Assembly: GCA_007693835.1 (NCBI GenBank) | Contig: RECW01000191.1 | Location: forward strand, 1 to 41,820 | Reading direction: 5' to 3' | Length of the DNA: 41,820 nt | DNA from: Paracoccaceae bacterium | Lineage (GTDB): Bacteria > Pseudomonadota > Alphaproteobacteria > Rhodobacterales > Rhodobacteraceae | Part shown: positions 10,587-22,817 of the stretch, piece after piece | Position numbering within the stretch: the first letter of the stretch is position 1 | How the letters are laid out: every line of letters starts with the position of its first letter | The notes under the pieces: model-generated | The model's database searches: none | What the model was told of the DNA's origin: nothing | Seen by the model: the letters and a program-made list of their open reading frames with translations, nothing else | Made by a program: the position numbers and the translations under genes

Positions 10587-10678
10587 AGCGGTCGTTTTCG
10601 GGGCGCGCCGGGTCGCTGCGATCCTAGACGGCGCAGGCCGTCGGCGCGAAAGCACGTGAAACCCTTGAGGAGAAAACG

Positions 10679-13093
10679 ATGCGGACCCATGCGCGGGTGG
10701 TGGTGATCGGCGGCGGCGTGGTGGGCTGCTCGGTGCTCTACCACCTCACGAAGCTCGGCTGGCGCGACGTGATGCTGGTCGAGCGGTCCGAGCTGACCTC
10801 GGGCTCGACCTGGCACGCCGCGGGCGGCTTCCACACGCTCAACGCCGACACCAACATGGCGGCGCTGCAGGGCTACACCATCCGCCTCTACCGCGAACTG
10901 GAGGAGATCACCGGCCAGTCCTGCGGGCTGCACCATGTGGGCGGGGTGACGCTCGCCGGCTCGCAGGACCGGCTGGATTACCTCAAGGCCGAGCACGCCA
11001 AGCACCGCTACATGGGGCTGGACACCCGGATCGTGAGCCCGGCGGAGATCCGCGAGCTTTCCCCCATCACCAACGTCGAGGGCGTGCTGGGCGGGCTGTA
11101 TGATCCGCTCGACGGCCACCTCGACCCCTCCGGCACGACCCACGCCTACGCGAAGGCGGCGCGGATGGCGGGGGCGGAGATCGTGCTGCGCAACCCCGTG
11201 ATCGAGACCAACCCGCGCCCCGACGGCGGCTGGGACGTGGTGACCGAGCAGGGCGCGATCCACGCCGAGCACGTGGTGAACGCCGCCGGCCTCTGGGCGC
11301 GGGAGGTGGGGGCGCTGGCGGGGGCGCGGCTGCCGCTCCACCCGGTCGAGCACCAGTATCTCATCACCGAGGACACGCCCGAAGTCTACGAGCGCGACGC
11401 CGAGCTGCCCCACGTCATGGACCCCGAAGGCGAGAGCTACCTGCGCCAGGAGGGTCGCGGCCTCTGCATCGGGTTCTACGAGCAGGCGATGGACCTCTGG
11501 GGCGTCGACGGCACGCCGGCTGGCTTCGGGCACGAGCTGCTGAACGACGACCTCGACCGGATCGGCGACAGCCTCGAATTCGCCTTCCGGCGCTTCCCTG
11601 CGCTGGAGCGCGCCGGGATCAAGCGCGTGATCAACGGTCCCTTCACCTTCGCCCCGGACGGCAATCCGCTGGTCGGCCCTGTGCCCGGCCTGCGCAACTA
11701 CTGGTCGGCCTGCGGGGTGATGGCGGGGTTCAGCCAGGGCGGCGGCGTCGGCCTCAGCCTCGCGCAGTGGATGATCGAGGGCGAGCCCGAGCGCGACGTG
11801 ATGGCGATGGACGTGGCGCGCTTCGGCGACTGGGCGACGCCGGGGCTGGTGCGCGCGCGGGTGCGCCAGAACTACCAGCGCCGCTTCTCCGTCTCCTACC
11901 CCAACGAGGAGCTGCCGGCCGCCCGCCCCCACCAGACGACGCCCGCCTATCCGCTGTGGAAGGCGGCGCGGGCGGTGTTCGGGCACGGCTACGGGCTGGA
12001 GCACGTCAACTACTTCGCCCCCGAAGGCGAGCCGCTGTTCGAGACGCCGAGCTTCCGCCGGTCCAACGCCTTCGCGGCGGTGGGGGCGGAGTGCCTTGCC
12101 GTGCGGGAGGCGGTGGGGATCAACGAGATCCACAACTTCGGCAAGTACCGCGTCGAAGGGCCGAACGCCGCCGACTGGCTCGACCGGATCATGGCGGGCC
12201 GCCTGCCGCGGGAGGGGCGCGTGGCCCTGTCGGCGATGCTGTCGCCCAAGGGCAAGATCATCGGCGATTTCACCATCACCAACCTGGGCGGCGGGCGGTT
12301 CCACCTGACCGCCTCCTATTCCGCGCGCGCCTATCACATGCGCTGGTTCGAGGCGCACCTGGAGCCGGGTGTGACCGTGCGCGACGTGTCGCTCGACCTG
12401 CTCGGGTTCCAGATCGCCGGGCCGAAGGCGCAGGCGTTGCTGGCGCGGGTCGCGCGCGGCGACGTCTCGACGGCGGCGCTGCCGTTCCTGTCGGCGCGGG
12501 AGCTGGACATCGGCGCGTCGCGGGCGCTGGTGCAGCGCGTCTCCTACACGGGCGATCTCGGCTACGAGATCTACGTTCCGGCCGCCGAGCAGGTGGCGCT
12601 CCACGAGACGCTGACGGCGGCGGGCGGCGATCTCGGCCTAAAGCCGTTCGGGATGCGGGCGATGATGAGCCTGCGGCTGGAGAAAGGCTTCGGCGCCTGG
12701 ATGCGGGAGTATCGGCCCGACTATCGACCCGCCGAAACCGGCCTCGACCGCTTCGTCGCCTACGGGAAGAACGCGGACTTCATCGGCAGGGCCGCGGCGC
12801 TGGCCGAGCGGGAGACGGGGCCGAAGCGCCGCCTCTGCACCCTCCGCGTCGACGCGCGCGACGCGGACGTGGTCGCGGACGAGCCGATCTGGCATGGCGG
12901 GGACGTCGTGGGCTTCTGCACCTCGGGGGGCTTCGCCCACTGGGCCGGCGTCTCGGTCGCCAACGGGTTCCTGCCGGTCGACCTGATCGCGGAAGGGCGG
13001 GAGGTCGAAATCGAGATCCTCGGCGAGAAGCGCCCCGCCGTCGTCTTCACCCGACCGCTGTTCGATCCGGAAGGCGCGCGCCTGCGCGGGTAG
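10679..13093 (+). CDS. FAD-dependent oxidoreductase with GcvT domains (dimethylglycine/sarcosine dehydrogenase-like)
   Basis: This 804-residue flavoenzyme begins with an FAD dinucleotide fold ([17 protein letters not shown], residues ~7-23) of the DAO family. STWHAAGG (His46) matches the histidine that carries covalent FAD in dimethylglycine and sarcosine dehydrogenases. After the DAO domain (to ~370) come a linking FAO domain and, from ~430, a folate-binding GcvT domain ([31 protein letters not shown]) plus its C-terminal barrel. Members oxidise N-methyl groups of secondary or tertiary amines and pass the one-carbon unit to tetrahydrofolate. The ATG has an excellent ribosome site (GAGGAG). 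It follows the TRAP genes by 92 bp on the same strand, so it may act on the imported compound. The exact amine substrate is not known. Its last 47 bp overlap the convergent kinase gene. Confidence 0.88.
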   Translation: MRTHARVVVIGGGVVGCSVLYHLTKLGWRDVMLVERSELTSGSTWHAAGGFHTLNADTNMAALQGYTIRLYRELEEITGQSCGLHHVGGVTLAGSQDRLDYLKAEHAKHRYMGLDTRIVSPAEIRELSPITNVEGVLGGLYDPLDGHLDPSGTTHAYAKAARMAGAEIVLRNPVIETNPRPDGGWDVVTEQGAIHAEHVVNAAGLWAREVGALAGARLPLHPVEHQYLITEDTPEVYERDAELPHVMDPEGESYLRQEGRGLCIGFYEQAMDLWGVDGTPAGFGHELLNDDLDRIGDSLEFAFRRFPALERAGIKRVINGPFTFAPDGNPLVGPVPGLRNYWSACGVMAGFSQGGGVGLSLAQWMIEGEPERDVMAMDVARFGDWATPGLVRARVRQNYQRRFSVSYPNEELPAARPHQTTPAYPLWKAARAVFGHGYGLEHVNYFAPEGEPLFETPSFRRSNAFAAVGAECLAVREAVGINEIHNFGKYRVEGPNAADWLDRIMAGRLPREGRVALSAMLSPKGKIIGDFTITNLGGGRFHLTASYSARAYHMRWFEAHLEPGVTVRDVSLDLLGFQIAGPKAQALLARVARGDVSTAALPFLSARELDIGASRALVQRVSYTGDLGYEIYVPAAEQVALHETLTAAGGDLGLKPFGMRAMMSLRLEKGFGAWMREYRPDYRPAETGLDRFVAYGKNADFIGRAAALAERETGPKRRLCTLRVDARDADVVADEPIWHGGDVVGFCTSGGFAHWAGVSVANGFLPVDLIAEGREVEIEILGEKRPAVVFTRPLFDPEGARLRG

Positions 13094-15446
13094 CGGCGTC
13101 TCTCTCGATCATGGTCGCGTTGCGGTTGCCGGGATTCGTTCCCGGAGGAGCGTTCCCCCGCCTGTCCGCGCGGGCGGCGAACATCTGAAGCAGCGCCTTG
13201 AGTTCCGACGGCGCGATCGGCTTGGCGAGGTGGCCGTCGAACCCGGCGGCGCGGTAGGCCTTCACGTGGTCGGCCATCGCGTTGGCCGTGCAGGCGATGG
13301 CGGGCGCGGCCGGGCGCCCGAGCGCCTTCTCGGCCGCCCGGATCGCGCGCAGGGTCTCCTCGCCCCCCATGCCCGGCATCACGATGTCGAGCATCATCAG
13401 GGCGAACGGCCCGTCGCGCCGCACCGCGGCGAGCGCGGCTTCGCCCGAGTCGACCTCGACGGTCTCGGCGCCGACCGCCGCGAGCATGCCGCCGAGCACC
13501 ATCCGGTTGATCTCGCTGTCGTCGGCCATCAGCACGCGGAACCCCGGCGGCAGCGCCGGGCCGGACGCCGCCGCGCTGTCCGTCACTGCGGCGGTCGCGG
13601 CGAGCGGCAACTCCACCGTGAAGGTCGACCCTTCGCCCGGCGCGCTCCGCACGGCGACCGAGCCGCCCATCGCGTCCACCAGGCCCTTCACGATGGAGAG
13701 GCCGAGGCCGGTGCCCCCGAAGCGCCGCGCCGTCGAGCTTTCGGCCTGCACGAAGGGCGCGAACACCGCGGCGCACTGCTCCGGCGTCATGCCGATGCCG
13801 TCGTCGCGGACCGAGAGGGTGAGGCCGTCGCGCCGCGCGGCGTCGGCCGCGATGACGACGCGGCCGTTCTCCGTGAACTTGATCGCGTTGCTGACAAGGT
13901 TGTGCAGGATGGCGTCGACGCGGTGCGCATCGCCCACACGCCAGCGCTCCGCCCCGGTGATCGACACGTCGAGCGTGACGCAGCGCAGCCGCGCCGGCGC
14001 CTCGTGCACGGCGCGGATCCGGTCGAGGCACGCTTCGACGGAGAACGGCGTCGCCTCCAGCGCCATGCGACCGGCCTCGATCCGGGCGATGTCGAGCACG
14101 TCGTTGATGGTCGCCAGCAGCACGCCGCCCGAAGCGCGGATCGCCGACAGCATCCGGGTCTGTTCGGGGTCGAGGGGCGTCGCCGCCAGCAGCTCGGCCA
14201 TGCCGATGACGCCGTTCATCGGGTTGCGGATGTCGTGGCTCATGGCGGCGAGGAAGCGCGACTTGGCCGCGTTCGCCGTTTCGGCGTCGGTGAGGGCCCG
14301 CTCCATGTCCGCGGTGGCGGCGTGGACCTTGGCCTCGAGCGCGCGGACGCCCAGGCGCAGCCCCGCCAGCGCCAGGGCGCCGAGCACGAAGGTCGAGAGC
14401 GCCGCCGCGCCGATGATGATCTGCCGGTCGCGCCGATGATCGGCCAGCATCCCGCCGATGTCGCGCCAGACGACGACGACGCCCGGCGCCGTCGCGCCGC
14501 GCGTCTCCGACAGATAGTCGGTCAGCGGCCACGCGGCGGCGAAAGTCGCCTCGGCGCCCGCTCGCGCCTCGGCATGGACGATGCCGCCGCCGGCGCGCGC
14601 CGCGAGCAGCGCGTCGCCCAAGGTCTGCATGACAGCCGCGATCTCGGGGCCGGTCGTCGCCTCGATGACGCAGTGGCACTCGCCGTCGACGACGAGCGGC
14701 AAGCGGCTGTCGAACATCGCCGCGTCGACCCGATCCCCCATCAGCAGAACCGCCGCGCCGACGCCGTCGCCGTTCATCCTCCGCAGCATCCGGTCGAACG
14801 ACGTGCCGACCTCGATCGTGCCGATCGGCGCGCCGTCGGCGACGCCGGGTTGCGCGAAGACGGGAACCACGCCGCGCAACCCGGAATAGATCCGGCCGAG
14901 CTCGAACCCGCGCCGCGGCCGCCCGTCGGTCATCGCGTCTGCGAGGACATGGCGCAGGCCTTCGAGGCGGTCTCCGAAGTAGGCGGGGGCGTGGACGCGC
15001 AGGAACGAAACCGCGCCCGGCGCCATGTGGTAGTGCAGCTGGCGGATGCCGAACTCGTCCGTCGCCATGCTCCATGCGGGCGCGAGGCGGCGCAGCAGGG
15101 TGTCGCGGATCGCGGCCGCCCGCGCGCCGCCCGCGCCGCCGCCTTCGACCTCCACGGCCGCGCGCCCCGCGACGAACATGGCGTGAAGCGACGGATCGTG
15201 GGCGAAGACCGTCGCCGTCAGAAGCATCTCTTCGAGCGTCTGGTCGACGAGCAGGTCGAAGGCCTGACGCCGGTCCTGCGCCCAGTTCGAAAGACGATCG
15301 TCAAACGCGCCGTCGGAGAGGCGGAGGCTGAGACCCGCGGCGAGCGCGTTGGCGAGCACGATCAGGGCGAGCAGAAACAGCCTCAGCCGGCCCGAAGGCT
15401 TCGGGCCGCCAGGCGCCGGACTCGCGGTGCGTGCGGAGGTCGCCAT
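13047..15446 (-). CDS. Membrane hybrid histidine kinase with dCache-like sensor
   Basis: This 799-residue kinase has a first membrane span at ~21-42 and a second at ~343-366, enclosing a periplasmic sensor of about 300 residues. [17 protein letters not shown] followed by RGVVPVF and GTIEVG is typical of the dCache_3 double-sensor family. After a short coiled linker come HisKA ([11 protein letters not shown], phospho-His404), HATPase (N-box [25 protein letters not shown]) and a receiver domain whose acceptor is Asp687 in [11 protein letters not shown]. No Hpt domain follows, so an Hpt protein or response regulator must lie elsewhere. The ATG at 15446 was preferred over the ORF start at 15524 because it sits after an AGAGG site and immediately before the hydrophobic anchor. 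Ligand and output are unknown. Confidence 0.88.
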   Translation of the reverse strand: MATSARTASPAPGGPKPSGRLRLFLLALIVLANALAAGLSLRLSDGAFDDRLSNWAQDRRQAFDLLVDQTLEEMLLTATVFAHDPSLHAMFVAGRAAVEVEGGGAGGARAAAIRDTLLRRLAPAWSMATDEFGIRQLHYHMAPGAVSFLRVHAPAYFGDRLEGLRHVLADAMTDGRPRRGFELGRIYSGLRGVVPVFAQPGVADGAPIGTIEVGTSFDRMLRRMNGDGVGAAVLLMGDRVDAAMFDSRLPLVVDGECHCVIEATTGPEIAAVMQTLGDALLAARAGGGIVHAEARAGAEATFAAAWPLTDYLSETRGATAPGVVVVWRDIGGMLADHRRDRQIIIGAAALSTFVLGALALAGLRLGVRALEAKVHAATADMERALTDAETANAAKSRFLAAMSHDIRNPMNGVIGMAELLAATPLDPEQTRMLSAIRASGGVLLATINDVLDIARIEAGRMALEATPFSVEACLDRIRAVHEAPARLRCVTLDVSITGAERWRVGDAHRVDAILHNLVSNAIKFTENGRVVIAADAARRDGLTLSVRDDGIGMTPEQCAAVFAPFVQAESSTARRFGGTGLGLSIVKGLVDAMGGSVAVRSAPGEGSTFTVELPLAATAAVTDSAAASGPALPPGFRVLMADDSEINRMVLGGMLAAVGAETVEVDSGEAALAAVRRDGPFALMMLDIVMPGMGGEETLRAIRAAEKALGRPAAPAIACTANAMADHVKAYRAAGFDGHLAKPIAPSELKALLQMFAARADRRGNAPPGTNPGNRNATMIERDAATRAGARLPDRTAVG

Positions 15447-15812
15447 GTCGTCGAGGCCTCTTCGTTCGCGCGCATCTGAAACCAGACTGTGTTGACGCCC
15501 GGTAAAGCCGGGGTCGCGCGCCAAGCCGGGATCGGCGATCGGCGCGTCGCACGTGACGCAACGGTCGCTCGCAAGTCCTGTTGGTATTGGTGTATCGTCG
15601 GCGAATTACACGCAGTCCGCGATTTACCGCAGCGCAAATGATCTGAACACTTAACCGCTTGATATGTAGTGTCTGAGAACACACCGCCGCAGGATCCGCG
15701 ACAGTGACGCCGTGTCGGCGCGCGCCATGCCCTTGATGACGCCTTCGGGCGCCACGCCGGAGGGGCCTCCGGTGAACCGGCGTCCGACAGCGCCGGGCTC
15801 TGCCGTGTCGTA
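15447..15812. other. Intergenic region upstream of the dCache kinase
   Basis: These 366 bp hold no convincing gene. The stretch 15575-15680 is clearly less GC-rich than its surroundings and probably holds promoter sequences for the leftward kinase, though I see no convincing -35/-10 pair. A small hairpin, CCCGG-TAAAG-CCGGG, lies at 15498-15512. A 28-codon ORF at 15727-15813 ends in TAATG at the start of the kinase remnant and looks like no known protein. Confidence 0.4.
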
Positions 15813-16580
15813 ATGCCGGACGGGGCCGGCGCGCCCATCGCCGTCCGACGCGAGCAGCCGTGCGTCGGAACATCTGCTGGGGATCCGGAGCCGCGCGCCG
15901 TCGCGCCGTCCTGCGTCGCCCCGGCCCACCCGCGCGCGCCCTTCGACCTGCGCCGCGCCGAGCGGCGCGGCCGTTGCGCGCACTGGTCCCGCACCGACCG
16001 CAAGCGCGTGGCGCTGGACGCGGCGCAGGTCGCGGCGTGGCGGGGGTGCTTCGAGGCGGCGCGTCGGGAGAACCTGATCCGGCGCCTCCGAGACAGCGAG
16101 ACGGTCGCCCGCCGACGCGCTGTCGTGGCCGAACGGGCGAACGACGCCGCCATCATCGCCGACGCGCCCGGCGAGACCGTCTGGGTGAGCGCCGCTTTCG
16201 TCCGAACCACGGGATACGCGCTCTCGGACATGGTCGGGCGGACGCCGGGGGCGTGACGGTCGCCGCATCTCCGCCCGACACGGCCCCGACACGGCGGGGC
16301 GCCGCGCGATCACGGTCCGGGACAGCGGGCCCGGCGTCGCCGAGGCGGGCCGCGAGGCGCTGTTCAGCCCGTTCCGTCAGGGCGCGCGCGAAGCGCACAC
16401 CCGCCCCGCCGGCGCCGGGGCGCGCCTCGCCCTTGCCCGCAGGCTCGTGGAGCGTATGGGGGGCGGCTGAGCCTCGGGGCCGCTCCCGAAGGAGGCGCGG
16501 CGTTCCAGTTCACCTTGCCGCTCGCGGCGGCGCCGGCTGCGGCGACGTGCGGCGGCGGCGCAGGCGCCCACGCGACCTGA
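15813..16580 (+). pseudogene. Eroded PAS-domain histidine kinase remnant
   Basis: Pieces of a sensor kinase are readable in three frames. From about 16020, frame 3 gives a coiled linker and the start of a PAS domain (VVAERANDAAIIADAP then WVSAAFVRTTGYALSDM), ending at a TGA at 16254. At once another frame gives VTVAASPPDT, then from 16306 a third gives AITVRDSGPGVAEAGREALF and LALARRLVERMGGG, stopping at 16468. One base shifted, RLSLGAAPEGGAAFQFTLPL continues to 16580. These are the G1 and G2 regions and end of a HATPase domain. The rest of the PAS domain, the HisKA domain with its phospho-histidine and the N-box are absent. So the gene has an internal deletion and at least two frameshifts, one in a run of six G, and cannot make a kinase. 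A decayed receiver domain may follow, but this is uncertain. Confidence 0.72.
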
Positions 16581-16696
16581 CGAGGGCGCCGAGCGGCGTG
16601 CGGTCCGTTCACAAGCCCGCCCATGCCACGACGACGACGACGCCCGGCGCGTCGCCCGCCAGAAGGAACGCGGCGCGACGCCGGCAAGACGCCGGA

Positions 16697-20161
<3,465 letters not shown>

Positions 20162-20332
20162 GGCCGAGTCGCTTCCGGGGCGCAGCCTGCTCCCCAGTTC
20201 GTCGCCATCCCGTTACGCAGCCAGAACCTGCGACGGTAGGCCGCTTAGCCGGTTGACAGGCTCTTCACCTGTGTTCGCCGCCGTGTGTGGGCCGCAAGCC
20301 ACGACCGGCGCGCCGAGCCGCCTCTCGCCGCG

Positions 20333-20569
20333 CTAGCCCTTCTTGCGGATCAGATAGACCTGCGCGCCGTTCTCTCCGGCGGTCTGCGACACGAGCGCAT
20401 GGCCGCTCTCCGCGCAGAAGTGCGGGACGTCGACGACGGCCGCCGGGTCGTCCGCCGTCACGCGCAGCAGCGCGCCGGGCGGAAGGCCCTGCAGGCGTTT
20501 GCGCGCCTTGAGCACCGGCAGCGGGCAAAGCAGGCCTCGCGCGTCGAGGTCGGCGACTTCTTCGGTCAT
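20333..20569 (-). CDS. tusA: TusA-family sulfurtransferase
   Basis: This 78-residue protein carries the signature CPxP motif (LLCPLPVLKARK, Cys15) at the start of helix 1 and the full two-layer TusA fold length. TusA-type proteins carry persulfide sulfur on that cysteine, for tRNA thiolation, molybdenum-cofactor maturation or, in sulfur oxidisers, delivery of sulfane sulfur. It is transcribed divergently from the SoxX-like gene, which favours a role in sulfur or redox metabolism, but a housekeeping role is equally possible. In the 171-bp gap downstream, before the PAS kinase, there is a small hairpin (ACAGG-CTCTTCA-CCTGT, 20256-20272). Confidence 0.88.
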   Translation of the reverse strand: MTEEVADLDARGLLCPLPVLKARKRLQGLPPGALLRVTADDPAAVVDVPHFCAESGHALVSQTAGENGAQVYLIRKKG

Positions 20570-20620
20570 GGCGCTGGCTTAGGTCGGCGACGCCGGCGCG
20601 GCAAGCGGCCGCCCATTGGC

Positions 20621-20637
20621 GCCCCGCGCCGCGGGGC
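20621..20637. repeat. GC-rich hairpin in the tusA/soxX divergent gap
   Basis: GCCCCGC-GCC-GCGGGGC is a perfect 7-bp inverted repeat with a 3-nt loop, centred in the 102-bp gap between the divergent tusA and soxX-like starts. It lies 34 bp before the latter. It could be an operator or an mRNA leader hairpin; nothing in the sequence decides between them. Confidence 0.35.
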
Positions 20638-20671
20638 TTAGGGTCCGCGCGTCCTGAACGGAGACACGCAC

Positions 20672-21085
20672 GTGCGCAGCCTCGCGCTTTGGCTCGTCCT
20701 CCTGGCCGCCGCGGCGACGGCGGGAGACCGTGATCCCGCAGCCTATGTCGTCGTCGACGGCGTCTCGATCCCCGAGCCGCTGACCGGCGCGCCGGGCGAC
20801 GCGGCGCGCGGGGCCGCGGTCGCGGCCGACCCGGCCCGCGGCGGATGCCTCGCCTGCCATCGCGGCGCGGCGGCGCTCGACGGCGTGGGGTCGCGACTCG
20901 ACGCGGGACGGCTGAGGCTGATGGTGGTGAACTACGCTCTGGTCGATCCGGGTGTCGCCAAACCCGCGTACTACGATATCCCGGACGCGGACGGCCATGA
21001 TGACGCCGCGCCTCTCCCCGAAACCCGGCTGACGGCGGGCGACGTCGAGGACGTGGTGGCGTGGCTCGCGACCCTGACCGAGTGA
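20672..21085 (+). CDS. SoxX-like monohaem cytochrome c
   Basis: This 137-residue protein has an N-terminal signal peptide (MRSLALWLVLLAAAATAG) and one haem site, C59-L-A-C62-H63, so it should be a periplasmic c-type cytochrome. The region after the haem, GVGSRLDAGRLRLMVVNYALVDPG then PAYYDIPD, and the terminal EDVVAWLATL follow the SoxX pattern, the small subunit of thiosulfate-oxidising SoxAX. In SoxX the PAYY segment is normally preceded by the methionine that is the second haem ligand; here the residue is Lys97 (AKPAYY). No other methionine lies in that part of the protein. The start is GTG with ACGGAG upstream. No soxA, soxYZ or soxB lies in the window. SoxX-like is a sound family call; participation in thiosulfate oxidation is not shown. 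Confidence 0.75.
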   Translation: MRSLALWLVLLAAAATAGDRDPAAYVVVDGVSIPEPLTGAPGDAARGAAVAADPARGGCLACHRGAAALDGVGSRLDAGRLRLMVVNYALVDPGVAKPAYYDIPDADGHDDAAPLPETRLTAGDVEDVVAWLATLTE

Positions 21086-21139
21086 CGCGCGGGCGCCGCC
21101 GCCATATGTGCGGGGCGCACCAGCTGAAGGATACGACGC

Positions 21140-22183
21140 ATGGGACTTGAACTCGGCGTGGCGCTGGCCTTCGCGGGAGGCGTGCTGAGCTTCCTCTCGC
21201 CCTGCGTGCTGCCGCTCGCGCCCCCCTACCTCGCCTACCTGAGCGGGCAGAGCATCGAGTCGATGACGGCGCCCGAGCGCCGCGACAAGCTGCTGTCGCG
21301 CCTGTCGCTGGTGGCGCTGCTGCTTCTGGCCGCAGCCTTCTGGCGGCTGATCGCCACAGAAGGGCGGATCGACACGCTGGGGGCCGTGGCGCTCGGCGGC
21401 AGCGTCGCGACGCTCGCGGCGGGGCTGTCGCTCGACGCCGTCACGCGGCGCGTCTTCGTGTCGGCGCTGTTCTTCGTGCTCGGGCTTGCGACGGTTTTCG
21501 TGACGCTGGGGGCCACAGCGTCGGCCGTCGGCCGGGCGCTGCTGATGAACAAGCACATTTTCGCGGTGGGGGCGGGGCTGGTGATCTTCCTGCTCGGCCA
21601 GCACTTCATCGGGCTGCGCAAGTCCGTGCTGACGGCGGGGATCATGCTGGCGCTCTGGGCCGGCGCGATCCTGCTGTCGGGCGGCGACATCGTGGCGGCG
21701 ATCGACGAGAACCGGGTGGCGCTGGTGCTGTTCCTGATGCTCGCGCTGGCGCTGCAATATTCGGGTCAGGACCACATCCCGCTGCTCTACCGCGAGGCGC
21801 GGTTCGACGCGGGCGCGGCCTCGGGGCGCGGGCTGGCGGGCAGCTACGTGATCGGCCTCGCCTTCGCCTTCGGCTGGACGCCCTGCATCGGCCCCATCCT
21901 CGGCGCGATCCTGGCCCTCGCCGGCCAGCGCGACACCATCGGCGAGGGCGTGGCGATGCTGGCGGTCTACGCGGCGGGGCTGGGGCTGCCGTTCCTGATC
22001 GCCGCGCTCTACGTGCGGCCGTTCATGCGCTTCATGCGCGGCTTCCGTCAGCACATGGGCAAGGTCGAGACGGCGATGGGCGGCATGCTGGTCGGCGTCG
22101 GCTTCCTGATGCTGACGGGCCGCTTCGAGGCGCTGGCGTTCTGGCTGCTGGAGACCTTCCCGGCGCTCGCGACCATCGGCTGA
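21140..22183 (+). CDS. Enlarged CcdA/DsbD-family thiol-disulfide membrane transporter
   Basis: This 347-residue polytopic membrane protein has two half-repeats, each with the CcdA active cysteine: FLSPCVLPLAPPYLAYLSG (Cys ~22) and FGWTPCIGPILGAILALAG. CcdA proteins carry electrons from cytoplasmic thioredoxin across the membrane to keep periplasmic cysteines reduced, for example for haem attachment to cytochrome c or for Sox proteins (SoxV). It is about 100 residues longer than usual: extra segments with added hydrophobic spans lie at ~45-105 and ~155-210. It follows the SoxX-like cytochrome by 54 bp on the same strand (ribosome site AAGGA), so it probably serves that cytochrome or a related sulfur pathway. 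Confidence 0.85.
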   Translation: MGLELGVALAFAGGVLSFLSPCVLPLAPPYLAYLSGQSIESMTAPERRDKLLSRLSLVALLLLAAAFWRLIATEGRIDTLGAVALGGSVATLAAGLSLDAVTRRVFVSALFFVLGLATVFVTLGATASAVGRALLMNKHIFAVGAGLVIFLLGQHFIGLRKSVLTAGIMLALWAGAILLSGGDIVAAIDENRVALVLFLMLALALQYSGQDHIPLLYREARFDAGAASGRGLAGSYVIGLAFAFGWTPCIGPILGAILALAGQRDTIGEGVAMLAVYAAGLGLPFLIAALYVRPFMRFMRGFRQHMGKVETAMGGMLVGVGFLMLTGRFEALAFWLLETFPALATIG

Positions 22184-22230
22184 CGCAGGAGCGCGTTTCG
22201 CGTTACCATACCTTCCAGGAGGACGACGCG

Positions 22231-22806
22231 ATGAACCATCCGGCTCCGGTGAAGCAAACCGCCACCTATCAGGACGTGCTCGATGCGCCGCCGCATATGG
22301 TCGCCGAACTGATCCGCGGCGCGCTGCACCTGCAGCCGCGGCCGGCGTCGCGCCATGCGCGCGCGTCATCGGTGGTCGCATCGAAGATCGGCGGCCGGTT
22401 CGACTATGACGACGACGGCCCCGGCGGCTGGTGGATCCTCGTCGAGCCCGAGCTGCACCTCGGCGACGACGTGCTGGTGCCCGACATCGCCGGCTGGCGG
22501 CGGGAGCGGATGCCGGCGTTTCCCGATGTGGCGGGCTTCACGCTGGCGCCGGACTGGGTGTGCGAAGTCCTCTCGCCCGGCACGCGGCGCACCGACCTCA
22601 CCGCCAAGCGCGACATCTACGCGGAGCGCGGCGTCGCGTGGCTCTGGTTCGTCGACCCGGACGCGCGGACGCTGGAGGTGTTCGAACTGACAGGCGGGGC
22701 GTGGACGCTGCGCGGCGCGTTCGGCGGCGACGAAACGATCGGCGCCGCCCCTTTCGAGGCGGCGCCGTTCGCGCTGTCGGTCCTCTGGCCGCCGGCCGCG
22801 CCGTGA
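22231..22806 (+). CDS. Uma2-family putative endonuclease (DUF820)
   Basis: This 191-residue protein has the Uma2 PD-(D/E)XK nuclease fold: EPELHLGDDVLVPDIAGWRR holds the acidic residue after a beta hairpin. WVCEVLSPGTRRTDLTAKR provides the E-V-L-S-P-x-T motif with the downstream K-R-x-x-Y helix, continuing YAERGVAWLWFVDP. A good GGAGG site precedes the ATG. These proteins are common in cyanobacteria and scattered in proteobacteria; their biological role is poorly known despite the nuclease-like fold. It is 47 bp downstream of the CcdA-like gene and convergent with rplS, and need not be related to either. Confidence 0.85.
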   Translation: MNHPAPVKQTATYQDVLDAPPHMVAELIRGALHLQPRPASRHARASSVVASKIGGRFDYDDDGPGGWWILVEPELHLGDDVLVPDIAGWRRERMPAFPDVAGFTLAPDWVCEVLSPGTRRTDLTAKRDIYAERGVAWLWFVDPDARTLEVFELTGGAWTLRGAFGGDETIGAAPFEAAPFALSVLWPPAAP

Positions 22807-22817
22807 GCGCGGCTCAC
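22803..22817. repeat. Short palindrome spanning two convergent stop codons
   Basis: GTGAGC-GCG-GCTCAC is a perfect 6-bp inverted repeat that contains the Uma2 TGA on one strand and the rplS TGA on the other. The genes are only 7 bp apart. It might form a small bidirectional terminator hairpin, but no T-run follows on either side. Confidence 0.3.

Noticed and set aside
10627-10642. GACGG-CGCAGG-CCGTC hairpin after dctM as a terminator
   Set aside because: The stem is only 5 bp and is followed by GC-rich sequence; too weak to call in this composition.
15445-15524. Upstream start of the dCache kinase at 15524
   Set aside because: The ATG at 15446 has an AGAGG site and places the membrane anchor normally; the extra 26 residues are not hydrophobic or signal-like.
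20579-22381. 600-aa minus-strand ORF opposite soxX/ccdA
   Set aside because: Gln/Arg/His-rich low-complexity product typical of the complement of membrane-protein codons.
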